Source: JBJXHG01 sp046160865
GTDB lineage: Bacteria; Planctomycetota; UBA1135; GCA-002686595
NCBI GenBank assembly: GCA_046160865.1
Contig: JBJXHG010000146.1
Coordinates: 1 to 46,165 of the forward strand
DNA length: 46,165 nt
Direction: 5' to 3'
Shown: one piece after another, positions 16,302 through 24,739 of the stretch
Position numbering within the stretch: the stretch's first letter is position 1
Layout: each line of letters begins with the position of its first letter
Made by a program: the position numbers and the translations under genes
The notes under the pieces: generated by a model
Databases searched by the model: none
Told to the model about the DNA's origin: nothing
What the model saw: only the letters and a program-made list of their open reading frames with translations

Positions 16302-18950
16302 ATGACATTGCAGTCCGGAACCCACCTCTCCCAGTTCGAAATCCTGGGCCCGCTCGGCGCGGGCGCGATGGGCGAGGTGTATCGCGCGCGCGACACGAAG
16401 CTCGGGCGCGAGGTCGCGATCAAAGTGCTGCCCGAGCACTTCGCGGACGAGCCCGAGCGACTCAAGCGCTTCGAGCGCGAAGCCAAGACGCTCGCCTCGC
16501 TCAACCATCCCAACGTCGCGCAGATCTTCGGCGTCGACCAAGTCGACGACACCTGCTTCCTGGTACTCGAGCTCGTGCCGGGTGAATCGCTCGACGAGCG
16601 CTTGAAGCGCGGTCCGCTGCCGCTCGACGAAGCGCTCGACGTGTGCAAGCAGATCGCCGAGGGCCTCGAAGCCGCGCACGAAGCCGGCGTGATCCACCGC
16701 GATCTCAAGCCCGCGAACGTGCGACTCACGCCCGACGGGAAAGTGAAGGTGCTCGACTTCGGACTCGCGAAGCCGGCGAGCGAAGGGAACAAGGGATCGA
16801 GCACCGACAGCGTGCTCTCGACCGAAGCGGGACGACTGCTCGGCACGCCGACGTACATGGCGCCCGAGCAAGCGCGCGGCAAATCGATCGACAAGCGCGT
16901 CGACATCTGGGCGTTCGGCTGCGTGCTCTACGAGTGCCTGACCGCGAAGCGCGCGTTCGTCGGTGAGACGCTGACCGACGTGCTCGGCGCCGTGCTGCAC
17001 ACGCAGGCGGATCTGTCAGCGCTTCCGGCCTCCACTCCGCGCCGTGTGCGCGCGCTCCTCGAGAGCTGCTTCGTCAAGGATCCGCGTCGCAGGCTGCGCG
17101 ACATCGGCCAGGCGCGCATGGAGCTCGAGCCGGCGCTGTCCGAGCCGCACGAAGGAACGGCGAGCCACTTGGCGCACCGCCCGGTTTGGCGATCGACGGC
17201 GGTGCTCGTCTCCGCGGCGCTGCTCGCGGTTGCGGTCGCGATCACCGCTCTCGACCTCTCGTTGTGGAAGGCCACGCCGGAAGCCGTACGTCCCGTCGTG
17301 CGCGCAACGCTCGCGCTCCCCAAGGGGCTCTACTTGTCGATGGGCGATCGATGGATCGCGGTCTCGCCCGACGGGACGCAGGTCGTGGTCTCGGTCGGCG
17401 CGAAGGACGGAACTTCGCCGCCGTCGTTGCACGTGCGACATCTGTCGCGACTCGAGTACCGCGCGCTCTCCGGAACCGAGGACGCTGTGTATCCGTTCTG
17501 GTCGCCCGACGGCCAGTCGATCGCGTTCTTCGCGGGGCGGAAACTGAAACGCATCGATCTCGCCGACGGCATCGTGCGCGTGCTGTGCGACGCCCCGGCC
17601 CCGCGCGGCGGAACGTGGGGAACCCAAGGCACGATCGTCTTCGCACCCAGCGCCGCAGGTGGATTGTCGATCGTCGACGACTCCGGCGGCGCAGCGCGAC
17701 CGATCACGAAAGGCGCGACGTTGGCGGAATCGCATCGCGTCCCGCAGATGCTGCCCGACGGCCGGCGGTTCCTTTACTACGCGATGAACACCGCGTCGCC
17801 CGGCGTCTACGCGTTCGACCCGGCGAGCCGAGAGTCGCGTCTCGTCGTGGCGTGCGAGACCGAGGCCGTGTTCGTCGAGCCGAGTGCGCTCGTGTTCGGC
17901 CGCGACGAGAACTTGGTCGTCCAATCGCTCGATCTGGAGCGCCTCGAGCTCACGGGGAGTCCGCGGCCCATCGCCGCCGGGATCCAGTGGGACAGCCGGC
18001 GGGCGTCGATCAGCATGAGCATCTCGGCGCGGGGCACGCTCGTGTACCAACCCGTCGCGCGCGCGAGCACGTACAAGCTCGCTTGGATGGATCGGCGGGG
18101 CCAGCGCACACCGCTCCAGATCGAGCCCTTCGCACTCGGCGACGACGTCTCCCTCTCGCCGGATGGCCGCCGCGCAGCCGTGGAAGTGGCCGGCGACCGT
18201 GGTGAAGCGCTCCTCGCCGTTCTCGACCTGGAGCGCGGTGTGCGGGCGTCGCTCGGTGATCCAAAGGCGAAGTTCTACTACGGCGTGCTCTGGTCGCCCG
18301 TCGCCCAGCAGATCCTCACCTCGAACTCCAACTCGAACAGTCAACAGTTGGTCGGCTTTCCCTTCGGCGGTGGTGCACCGACGCCGTTGTTCGAGTCCGA
18401 ACCGGAGTTCGAGTACGGCGCTTCCTCGATCACCGCCGACGGACGCACGCTCCTGTTCACCGCGGTGCCGCTGGTCGACAAGGTCGGCGACATCTGGACG
18501 CTCGACCTCGCGCCGGGCGGCGTCAAGCAGCGGTTCATGTCGACTCCCGAGGCCGAGTGGGAGCCGCTCGTCTCGCCGGCGAGTGACATGGTGGCGTACC
18601 ACGTGTCGAACGAGGAGGATGCCGGCGTGCTGCTGCGCGTCGTTGCGTATCCGACGCCGTCCACTCCGGTGCAGATCGCCCCGAGCCGAACCGGGCCGGC
18701 CAAAGGTTGGTTGTCCGCAAGCGAGCTCTACTGGGTCGACCTCTCGCGCAAGGTGTGGAGTGCGACCGTGACCTCGGCGGGCGGCCAGCTCGACGTGGGC
18801 GTGCCAGAGCCCATGTTCGCAGGTCGCCCACTGGACGAAGGCAGCACCATCGTCGCCTACGACCTGCCGCGCGAGCGGTTCCTGCTCGCGATCGCGGACC
18901 GCGAGCGTGAAGACCCGCAGCTGATCCTCGTGAGCGATTGGCGGCATTAG
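16302..18950 (+). CDS. Ser/Thr kinase with TolB/WD40-like propeller (tandem copy 2)
   Basis: 882 residues from ATG 16302 (MTLQSGTHLSQFEILG). An ATG at 16278 would overlap the previous gene by 11 nt and add eight unlikely residues. The kinase domain is the same as in copy 1 (GAGAMGEVYRA, VAIKVL, HRDLKPANV, DFGLAKPA, APEQARG), with a membrane span at ~297-320 (AVLVSAALLAVAVAITAL) and a C-terminal propeller with SPDGTQVVV, SPDGQSIAFF, LPDGRRFLYY and SPDGRRAAVE blades. The two proteins share nearly all kinase residues but little of the sensor, the pattern expected if one signalling output is wired to two different inputs. The stop TAG (18948-18950) is 2 nt from a group B repeat. Confidence 0.93.
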   Translation: MTLQSGTHLSQFEILGPLGAGAMGEVYRARDTKLGREVAIKVLPEHFADEPERLKRFEREAKTLASLNHPNVAQIFGVDQVDDTCFLVLELVPGESLDERLKRGPLPLDEALDVCKQIAEGLEAAHEAGVIHRDLKPANVRLTPDGKVKVLDFGLAKPASEGNKGSSTDSVLSTEAGRLLGTPTYMAPEQARGKSIDKRVDIWAFGCVLYECLTAKRAFVGETLTDVLGAVLHTQADLSALPASTPRRVRALLESCFVKDPRRRLRDIGQARMELEPALSEPHEGTASHLAHRPVWRSTAVLVSAALLAVAVAITALDLSLWKATPEAVRPVVRATLALPKGLYLSMGDRWIAVSPDGTQVVVSVGAKDGTSPPSLHVRHLSRLEYRALSGTEDAVYPFWSPDGQSIAFFAGRKLKRIDLADGIVRVLCDAPAPRGGTWGTQGTIVFAPSAAGGLSIVDDSGGAARPITKGATLAESHRVPQMLPDGRRFLYYAMNTASPGVYAFDPASRESRLVVACETEAVFVEPSALVFGRDENLVVQSLDLERLELTGSPRPIAAGIQWDSRRASISMSISARGTLVYQPVARASTYKLAWMDRRGQRTPLQIEPFALGDDVSLSPDGRRAAVEVAGDRGEALLAVLDLERGVRASLGDPKAKFYYGVLWSPVAQQILTSNSNSNSQQLVGFPFGGGAPTPLFESEPEFEYGASSITADGRTLLFTAVPLVDKVGDIWTLDLAPGGVKQRFMSTPEAEWEPLVSPASDMVAYHVSNEEDAGVLLRVVAYPTPSTPVQIAPSRTGPAKGWLSASELYWVDLSRKVWSATVTSAGGQLDVGVPEPMFAGRPLDEGSTIVAYDLPRERFLLAIADREREDPQLILVSDWRH

Positions 18951-18952
18951 AG

Positions 18953-19183
18953 CCCGCATTTCTCACCACGCCGCGAGCGAAACGGTGCAAGTGTCGGTGG
19001 ATGCAAGTCGAGCGACCGAGCGCACCGGAGGCGACCTGGTAAGGTCGCCGAGGGGTAAGCCTCGGTGTGCGAAGCACAGTGCAGGCTCGCGCTGCGAGTC
19101 TGCGACGAGGATCCCGATCGAGCTCGGCGCCGCAGACGCCGGCGGTTGCGCCGTTGCAGCTACGGTGTGGTGAGAGATACGGG
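18953..19183. repeat. Group B-ended element with a different, RNA-like core (B3)
   Basis: 231 bp. The left end CCCGCATTTCTCACCACG (18953-18970) is the same as in B1. The right end (about 19166-19183) is a degenerate inverted copy (GTGGTGAGAGATACGGG). The interior differs from B1 and contains two adjacent hairpins, GGCGACCT-GGTA-AGGTCGCC and CCGAGG-GGTAAG-CCTCGG, preceded by GGTGCAAGT- and GATGCAAGT-like segments. The hairpin succession resembles a folded RNA domain. No coding sequence or transposase is present. Confidence 0.7.
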
Positions 19184-19194
19184 CTGGCCCGCTT

Positions 19195-19440
19195 TACGCG
19201 CGACACGCATCGATCGGCGGGGACCTGTTGCAGTTGCTCGCGCTCGACTGACGCCTGCGGATTGCCTGTGCTGCTCGATCCCCTGCGCGTGGATGCGGGC
19301 GGCAACGTGATGACGTCACATGTCGCCGGGCCGGCTGTCGCAACACCGCAATGCGGACTTGACACTCCCCGCCAGATGCACGACACAGCGAGCAAAGGCA
19401 TTCGACGCGAGTTCCCGCCGTTCTATGCGTGCGACGCGAG
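19195..19440. repeat. Group A nested-palindrome element, worn copy A2
   Basis: The left arm contains GGCGGGGACCTGTTGCAG (from 19216); the right arm near 19410-19425 contains the complement GTTCCCGCCG, followed by a GCGTGCGACGCG block matching the A3 arm. The interior (CTGCGGATTGCC...GTGCTGCTCGAT, GATGCACGACACAG) is clearly homologous to A1 (1092-1115 and 1211-1225), showing common descent. Arms are only about 75% complementary, so this is an older copy. The rest of the gap to 19568 shows no gene. Confidence 0.65.
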
Positions 19441-19568
19441 CACGCATTGCACGCGGGCGCTGCACGCGAAGCTGCGGCGCGACTGCCGCACCTCGAACGG
19501 CATGAATGTTCCCAAAAGGACGCATCCACAGTCGGCACCCCCAACGAACTCAAGAGTGAGGCCACGCC

Positions 19569-20156
19569 ATGTACCGAATCTCTCTTCGCGCCGCCGCAGC
19601 AGCGGTCGGCGCCTTCATCGCGAGCTGCAGCGGCGTGCTCGAGAAGTCCGTCGCGACGACGCCCGCCGCAGGCGCGACAACCCTGCACGCGTTCACGGTC
19701 GAGGGGATCGACGAGAGACCGCGTGACCTCGCGGGGTGGAAGGGCAAGGTCGCGCTGGTGGTGAACACCGCGAGCGAGTGCGGCTTCACGAACCAGTACG
19801 AGGGGCTGCAGGAGCTGCAGACGCGCTACGGAGCGCGCGGCTTCGACGTCCTGGCCTTCCCGAGCAACGACTTCGGCGGCCAGGAGCCGGGCACGAGCGC
19901 GCAGATCCAGGAGTTCTGCTCGGCGCGCTTCGACGCCACGTTCCCGCTGTTCGCGAAGGTCGGCGTGAAGACCGGGGCCGGTCAGTCGCCACTGTATGCG
20001 TGGCTGGGCGAGGCGACGGGCAAGCTTCCCGGCTGGAACTTCGGCAAGTACCTCGTCGGCAAGGACGGCAAGCCGATCGCGTTCTGGCCCAGCACGACGA
20101 AGCCGCTGGATGCAGAGGTCACGAGCGCGATCGAAAAGGCGCTCGCGGCGGGTTGA
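19569..20156 (+). CDS. Glutathione peroxidase-like lipoprotein (Cys type)
   Basis: 195 residues. An N-terminal export signal ends in a lipobox-like IASC, with Cys20 as the lipid anchor candidate. The thioredoxin-fold peroxidase follows: NTASECGFTNQYEG with catalytic Cys at residue 71 (Cys, not selenocysteine), the second family block LAFPSNDFGGQEPG with the catalytic Gln, and the third block WNFGKYLVGKDG with the catalytic Trp and Asn. It reduces hydroperoxides, in bacteria usually with thioredoxin rather than glutathione. An extracytoplasmic location is unusual and would need an exported electron donor. ATG 19569 is the only start that keeps the signal. It heads a run of three exported enzymes on the same strand. 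Confidence 0.93.
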   Translation: MYRISLRAAAAAVGAFIASCSGVLEKSVATTPAAGATTLHAFTVEGIDERPRDLAGWKGKVALVVNTASECGFTNQYEGLQELQTRYGARGFDVLAFPSNDFGGQEPGTSAQIQEFCSARFDATFPLFAKVGVKTGAGQSPLYAWLGEATGKLPGWNFGKYLVGKDGKPIAFWPSTTKPLDAEVTSAIEKALAAG

Positions 20157-20287
20157 TCCGCGCATCCGTCTCCATGCGCACGAGCGGGCAGCGAGCGTAC
20201 CGCAGGGATCGCCTGCGGCGCGGACGCACGCTACCGTCCGCGCTCTCGAACGACGGACCTCATCCTCGGAACACGGAGATCACGAAC

Positions 20288-20764
20288 GTGCGCAACACGC
20301 GGATCGGCCTGATCGGAACCACGATCCTCACCCTCTTCGCGGGCGGATGCCGCTCGAGCACAGCGGACGAGGCGCCGGACTACTACCTCTTCCGCCCCGA
20401 GGTCGAGAAGGCCTTCGGCTATGCGCACGCCGTGCGCCTGGGCGACGACATCAAGATCTCGGGCGCGGTCAGCATGGACGATCAGGGGAACCTCGTCGCG
20501 CCGGGTGACCTCGAGCAGCAGATGAAGAACTGCTACGGCGACCTCGCGCAGATTCTCGCGCACTACGGGTGCACGTTCGACGACGTCACCGTCGAGAACG
20601 TCTACACGACGGACATGCAGGGCTTCATCCGCGTGTCGGGCTATCGCAACGACGTCTACAAGGGCCGGTTCCCGACGGGCACGTGGCTCGAGGTGAAGGG
20701 GCTCGCGCTGCAAGGGCAGTTGATCGAGATCGACATGGAGGCGCGCGCTCGGCGCGTACCGTGA
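20288..20764 (+). CDS. Rid-family (YjgF/YER057c/UK114) lipoprotein lacking the key Arg
   Basis: 158 residues from GTG 20288, chosen because it follows a CGGAGAT-type ribosome site and gives a short lipoprotein signal (RIGLIGTTILTLFAGGC, lipobox AGGC); an upstream ATG at 20175 would bury the signal. The body is Rid-like: YAHAVRLGDDIKISGAVSMD, QMKNCYGDLAQILAHYGC, VENVYTTDM, YRNDVYKGRFP and a final LIEIDMEARA. In RidA the segment after the conserved Phe-Pro carries an Arg needed for 2-aminoacrylate/imine deamination; here it reads FPTGTWLEV, without Arg, so imine deaminase activity is doubtful. Its stop is 17 nt before the SDR gene; co-transcription is likely. Confidence 0.87.
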   Translation: MRNTRIGLIGTTILTLFAGGCRSSTADEAPDYYLFRPEVEKAFGYAHAVRLGDDIKISGAVSMDDQGNLVAPGDLEQQMKNCYGDLAQILAHYGCTFDDVTVENVYTTDMQGFIRVSGYRNDVYKGRFPTGTWLEVKGLALQGQLIEIDMEARARRVP

Positions 20765-20781
20765 CGCGACAAGGAGCTTTC

Positions 20782-21585
20782 ATGCTGTCTCTCTTCGCTT
20801 TGAATCGCGTTCCCACATCCGTGTGCGGAATGATCGTCGCGTTCGCCTCGCTGCTCGCGGCATCGCCGATGCACGCCGCGCCGCAAGAGTCCAAGTCCGT
20901 CGCAACGAAGCGCACCGTGCTCGTCACCGGCGCCAATCGCGGACTCGGGCTCGAGTTCGCGAAGCAGTACCACGCCGCCGGCTGGAACGTCGTCGGCACC
21001 GCACGCGAGCCCGACGCGGCGGCCGAGTTGAAAGCGCTCGGCGTGCGCGTCGAAGCGCTCGACGTCGCCGACGGCGCGAGCGTCGCCGCGTTCGCGCAAC
21101 GCTTGAAAGACATGCCGATCGATCTTCTGATCAACAACGCGGGTGTGAGCTCCCCCACCGCGAAGTCGCTGCAGGACGTGAAGCTCGACGACTACGAACA
21201 CGTCATGCAGGTGAACGCGATCGGCCCGGTGCGCGTGACGCAGGCGCTCTTGCCGAATCTGCGCGCTGGCCAGGGCCGGCAAGTTGTGAGCATCTCGAGC
21301 GGCCTCGGCAGCATCACCAACAACACGAGCGGCGGGTACTGGGCTTATCGCGAAAGCAAGGCGGCGCTCGACATGTTCATGCGCAGTCTCGCGGCGGAGC
21401 TGAAGCCCGAGGGCTTCACTTGCATCGCGATGAGCCCCGGCTGGGTGAAGACGGACATGGGCGGGCCCGGCGCCGATCTCACGCCGGAGCAGAGCATCAG
21501 CGGGATGCGCAAGGTGATCGACGGCCTGAAGCCACAGGACAGCGGCAAGTTCTTCAAGCACGACGGGACCACCGTCGCCTGGTAG
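20782..21585 (+). CDS. Exported short-chain dehydrogenase/reductase
   Basis: 267 residues. ATG 20782 follows AAGGAG by 6 nt. An N-terminal segment (ALNRVPTSVCGMIVAFASLL...MHAAPQ) is a signal peptide, unusual for this family. The classical SDR body follows: TGANRGLG (NAD(P)-binding TGxxxGxG), DVAD, NNAG, catalytic Ser in VSISSGLG, YRESK (YxxxK) and SPGWVKTDMGG. The substrate cannot be told; the SDRs closest to this pattern act on small carbonyls. Because its cofactor is normally cytoplasmic, export would be odd; alternatively the N-terminus is a membrane anchor. Third gene of the run with glutathione peroxidase and the Rid lipoprotein. Confidence 0.9.
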   Translation: MLSLFALNRVPTSVCGMIVAFASLLAASPMHAAPQESKSVATKRTVLVTGANRGLGLEFAKQYHAAGWNVVGTAREPDAAAELKALGVRVEALDVADGASVAAFAQRLKDMPIDLLINNAGVSSPTAKSLQDVKLDDYEHVMQVNAIGPVRVTQALLPNLRAGQGRQVVSISSGLGSITNNTSGGYWAYRESKAALDMFMRSLAAELKPEGFTCIAMSPGWVKTDMGGPGADLTPEQSISGMRKVIDGLKPQDSGKFFKHDGTTVAW

Positions 21586-21603
21586 CGAGAACGCCCCGAG
21601 CAG

Positions 21604-21756
21604 CCCGTGGTGAAAGTGCTTCGCGCGCGAATGTCGTCCGTTCGTGTTGGAGCAAGGAGCGCGACCGCAGGCGAATCCTCGTGATTCGCCGAGGATCGCG
21701 CGACGCCGGGCCGGCACGAACGGACGGCTTTTGCGCCGGATGACTTTCACCACGGG
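21604..21756. repeat. Group C palindromic element, complete copy
   Basis: 153 bp beginning CCCGTGGTGAAAGT (21604-21617) and ending with its exact complement ACTTTCACCACGGG (21743-21756). Inner pairing CGTCCGTTCGTG / CACGAACGGACG and a central stem GCGAATC-CTCGT-GATTCGC make nearly the whole element one palindrome. It starts 18 nt after the SDR stop codon. CTAG follows the right end at 21759-21762. No ORF is present. Confidence 0.85.
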
Positions 21757-21873
21757 CGCTAGATTCGTGATCCGCGCGGATGCGTTCGCGCGCTTGGAGA
21801 GCCGAGGGCGACGTCGCGCACGCGCGCACGCCTCCGCGGCGGAGCGCGTGCGAGCATCTGACGAGGAACTCGG

Positions 21874-24561
21874 ATGACGGATCGACGGCACGAGGAGCTC
21901 AAGCGCTTGTTCGAGCTCGCGCTCGCCGCGCCGGCGGCGCAGCGGGCAGCGTTGCTCGTGCGCGAGTGCGCTGGCGACGCGGGACTGAGGAAGCGTCTCG
22001 AAGTCATGATCGCTGCGGCGGAGGGCGAGCAGTTCCTCGCCGCGCCGACGGCACTCGAGGTGCACGGCTTGTCGAACGCCGTTCCCGAGTCCGCCGCGTC
22101 GTTGCGCGAAGGTCCCGGCACGCGCATCGGGCCGTACAAGCTTCTGCAGTTGATCGGCGAAGGCGGCTTCGGCTCGGTGTTCCTGGCCGAGCAAGAGAAG
22201 CCGGTCGCACGCAAGGTCGCCCTGAAAGTCATCAAGCTCGGCATGGACACGCGCCAAGTCGTCGCGCGCTTCGAGCAGGAGCGGCAGGCGCTGGCGGTGA
22301 TGGATCACCCGCACATCGCACGCGTGATCGACGCGGGTGCGACGGAGACGGGCCGGCCTTACTTCGTGATGGATCTCGTCAAGGGCGAGCCGATCGTCGC
22401 CTACTGCGACAGGCACAGCCTCACGATCGACGAGCGCCTGGATCTCTTCGCGCAGGTATGCAACGCGGTCCAGCACGCGCACTCGAAGGGCATCATCCAC
22501 CGCGACCTGAAGCCTTCGAACATCCTCGTCGGCACGCAGGACGGACGACCGCACGCGAAGGTCATCGACTTCGGCATCGCCAAGGCGACGTCGTCGAAGC
22601 TCACCGACAAGACGCTCTTCACCGAGCACCAGCAAGTGATCGGCACGCTGCAGTACATGAGCCCCGAGCAAGCCGAAGGCTCGCTCGACATCGATACGCG
22701 CACGGACGTGTACGCGCTCGGCGCCGTGCTCTACGAGCTCTTGACCGGCAGCACGCCGTTCGATGCGAAGACCTTGCGCGACGCGTTCTACAGCGAGGTC
22801 CAGCGCATGATCCGCGAGGTCGAGCCGCAGAGGCCGTCGACGCGCCTTTCGAACTCGGCCGACGCGCTCGCGAGCATCGCCGCGCGCCGGCGCGTCGAGC
22901 CCAAGCGCCTGGGCGCGCTCGTGCGCGGCGAGCTCGACTGGATCGTGATGAAGGCGCTCGAGAAGGACCGTGCGCGCCGTTACGAGACCGCGAGCAGCCT
23001 GGCGCTGGACATCCGCCGCTTGCTCGCCGGCGAAGCCGTCGCGGCGGCTCCGCCGAGCAAGACGTACCAGCTCACGAAGTTCGTGCGGCGCAATCGGGTC
23101 ACCGTGACGGCCGGAGCCGCGGTCGCACTCGCCTTGCTCGTCGGAGTGATCGCGTTCGCGTGGCAAGCGCGGGTCGCCCGTGACCAGCGCGACCTCGCGC
23201 GGGCGGCACAGACCGCCGAGTCCGAGCAGCGCAGGGCGGCCGACGAACAACGAGTGCTGGCGGACGAGCAACGCGACCGCGCCGTGAGCGCGGAGGCCGA
23301 GACGAAGCAACGCGCCGACGAGCTCGAGCTCGTGTCGAACTTCCAGGCGGACATGTTGGCGCAGGTCGATGCGGCGGCGGCCGGGAGGTTCCTCTCCGAG
23401 AACGTCGCGGCGAAATTCACGAGCGCCCTGGTCGAAGCGGGTGTGCCCGAGAGCGAGCGCGGCGCGCAGGTGGAAGCGTTCGCTTCATACTGGCGCCGAG
23501 TGAACGCGACCGATGCGGCGCGCGAGCTGATCGATCGCACGATCCTGAAGCCGGCCATCGACGCGATCGACGAGCAGTTCGAGGATCAGCCGCTGGTCGA
23601 CGCGCGGTTGCGTCAAACCTTGGCGACGCGCTACCGAGAGCTCGGGCTGTACGACTCCGCGCTACCGCTGCAAACGAGTGCGCTCTCGACGCGCCGGCGT
23701 GAGCTCGGCAACGAGCACCCCGACACGCTGACATCGATCAACGACCTCGGCGACCTGCAGCGGCTCCAAGGCCATTCGGCGGAAGCGGAACGGTCCTTTC
23801 GAGAGGCGTTGGAGGGCTTTCGGCGCGTGCTCGGCGCTGGGCACGAGAAGACGATCCTCTGCGGCAACAACTTGGGGATGGTGCTGCATCTCCAGGGCAA
23901 GGCGTCGGAAGCGGAGCCCTACTACCGCGAAGCGCTGGCGGAGAGTCGGCGCGTCCTCGGCGATGAGCACGACACGACGCTGATCGCGATCAGCAACATG
24001 GGCAACTTCCTGCGGCAGGAGAACGCGCTCGACGAGGCCGAGCCGCTCTTGCGCGAGGCTTTGGAGAAATCTCGACGCGTGCGGGGTCTCGAGCACATGC
24101 AGACGCTCTACGCGGCCAACTCCCTCGGGTACCTGCTCGTGCTGCGGAAGAAGCACGCGGAAGCGGAGACGTACTGGCGCGAGACGCTCGAGATCGGCCG
24201 GCGGGCCCTAGGCGAAGAGCATCCCGATACGCTCGTCTTCCTCGCGAACGTGGCCGCGCTGATGGTCGAGCAGCGCAAGTACGCCGAGGCCGAGCCCTAC
24301 TACCGCGAGGCGCTCGCGAAGTTCCGGCGCGTCCTCGGCCCAGACCACCCGAACTCGATCCAGTGCATCTGCAACCTGGCGACCGTGTACGACTCCCTGG
24401 ACCAGATGAACGAGGCCGAGAGCCTGTACCGCGAGGCGCTCGAGAGATTCCAACGCGTGCTCGGCAGCGACCATCCGCAAACGCGCCGCGCGCTGCAGCA
24501 ACTTGGCACGGCGCTGCGGAAACAAGGCAAGTCGGAGGAGGCGGAGGCACTCGGGGGGTGA
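21874..24561 (+). CDS. Ser/Thr kinase with TPR (kinesin-light-chain-like) sensor, tandem copy 1
   Basis: 895 residues. A helical N-terminal region (1-85; RHEELKRLFELAL, AALLVRECAGD, GEQFLAAPTA) is typical of planctomycete TPR kinases. Kinase ~87-360: GEGGFGSVFLAEQ, VALKVIK, HRDLKPSNI near residue 209, DFGIAKATS, SPEQAEG. A membrane span lies at ~410-430 (AGAAVALALLVGVIAFAW), then a coiled coil rich in RDQRD/EQRRAADEQR (431-490). About seven 42-residue TPR units follow from ~590 to the end, each with the pattern GxEHPDTL...NLG...EAExxxREAL. All catalytic residues are intact. The next gene is a paralog of the same layout. No ECF sigma factor gene, often found beside such kinases, is in the window. 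Confidence 0.93.
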   Translation: MTDRRHEELKRLFELALAAPAAQRAALLVRECAGDAGLRKRLEVMIAAAEGEQFLAAPTALEVHGLSNAVPESAASLREGPGTRIGPYKLLQLIGEGGFGSVFLAEQEKPVARKVALKVIKLGMDTRQVVARFEQERQALAVMDHPHIARVIDAGATETGRPYFVMDLVKGEPIVAYCDRHSLTIDERLDLFAQVCNAVQHAHSKGIIHRDLKPSNILVGTQDGRPHAKVIDFGIAKATSSKLTDKTLFTEHQQVIGTLQYMSPEQAEGSLDIDTRTDVYALGAVLYELLTGSTPFDAKTLRDAFYSEVQRMIREVEPQRPSTRLSNSADALASIAARRRVEPKRLGALVRGELDWIVMKALEKDRARRYETASSLALDIRRLLAGEAVAAAPPSKTYQLTKFVRRNRVTVTAGAAVALALLVGVIAFAWQARVARDQRDLARAAQTAESEQRRAADEQRVLADEQRDRAVSAEAETKQRADELELVSNFQADMLAQVDAAAAGRFLSENVAAKFTSALVEAGVPESERGAQVEAFASYWRRVNATDAARELIDRTILKPAIDAIDEQFEDQPLVDARLRQTLATRYRELGLYDSALPLQTSALSTRRRELGNEHPDTLTSINDLGDLQRLQGHSAEAERSFREALEGFRRVLGAGHEKTILCGNNLGMVLHLQGKASEAEPYYREALAESRRVLGDEHDTTLIAISNMGNFLRQENALDEAEPLLREALEKSRRVRGLEHMQTLYAANSLGYLLVLRKKHAEAETYWRETLEIGRRALGEEHPDTLVFLANVAALMVEQRKYAEAEPYYREALAKFRRVLGPDHPNSIQCICNLATVYDSLDQMNEAESLYREALERFQRVLGSDHPQTRRALQQLGTALRKQGKSEEAEALGG

Positions 24562-24739
24562 TGGCGGCTGCCCGCGAATCCGTAGGATTGTTGATCCGCG
24601 CGAGCACGTTCCTGCGCTTGGAGCACGTGAACCACAGCCTGACCGCCATCGATCGTGCGCGGCCGGTTTGCGCTCCACGCCTCGCGGTCGAGACCATCCG
24701 ACCGCGATCCGCGGAGTTCGCCGCGGTGCACGTCCGCTC

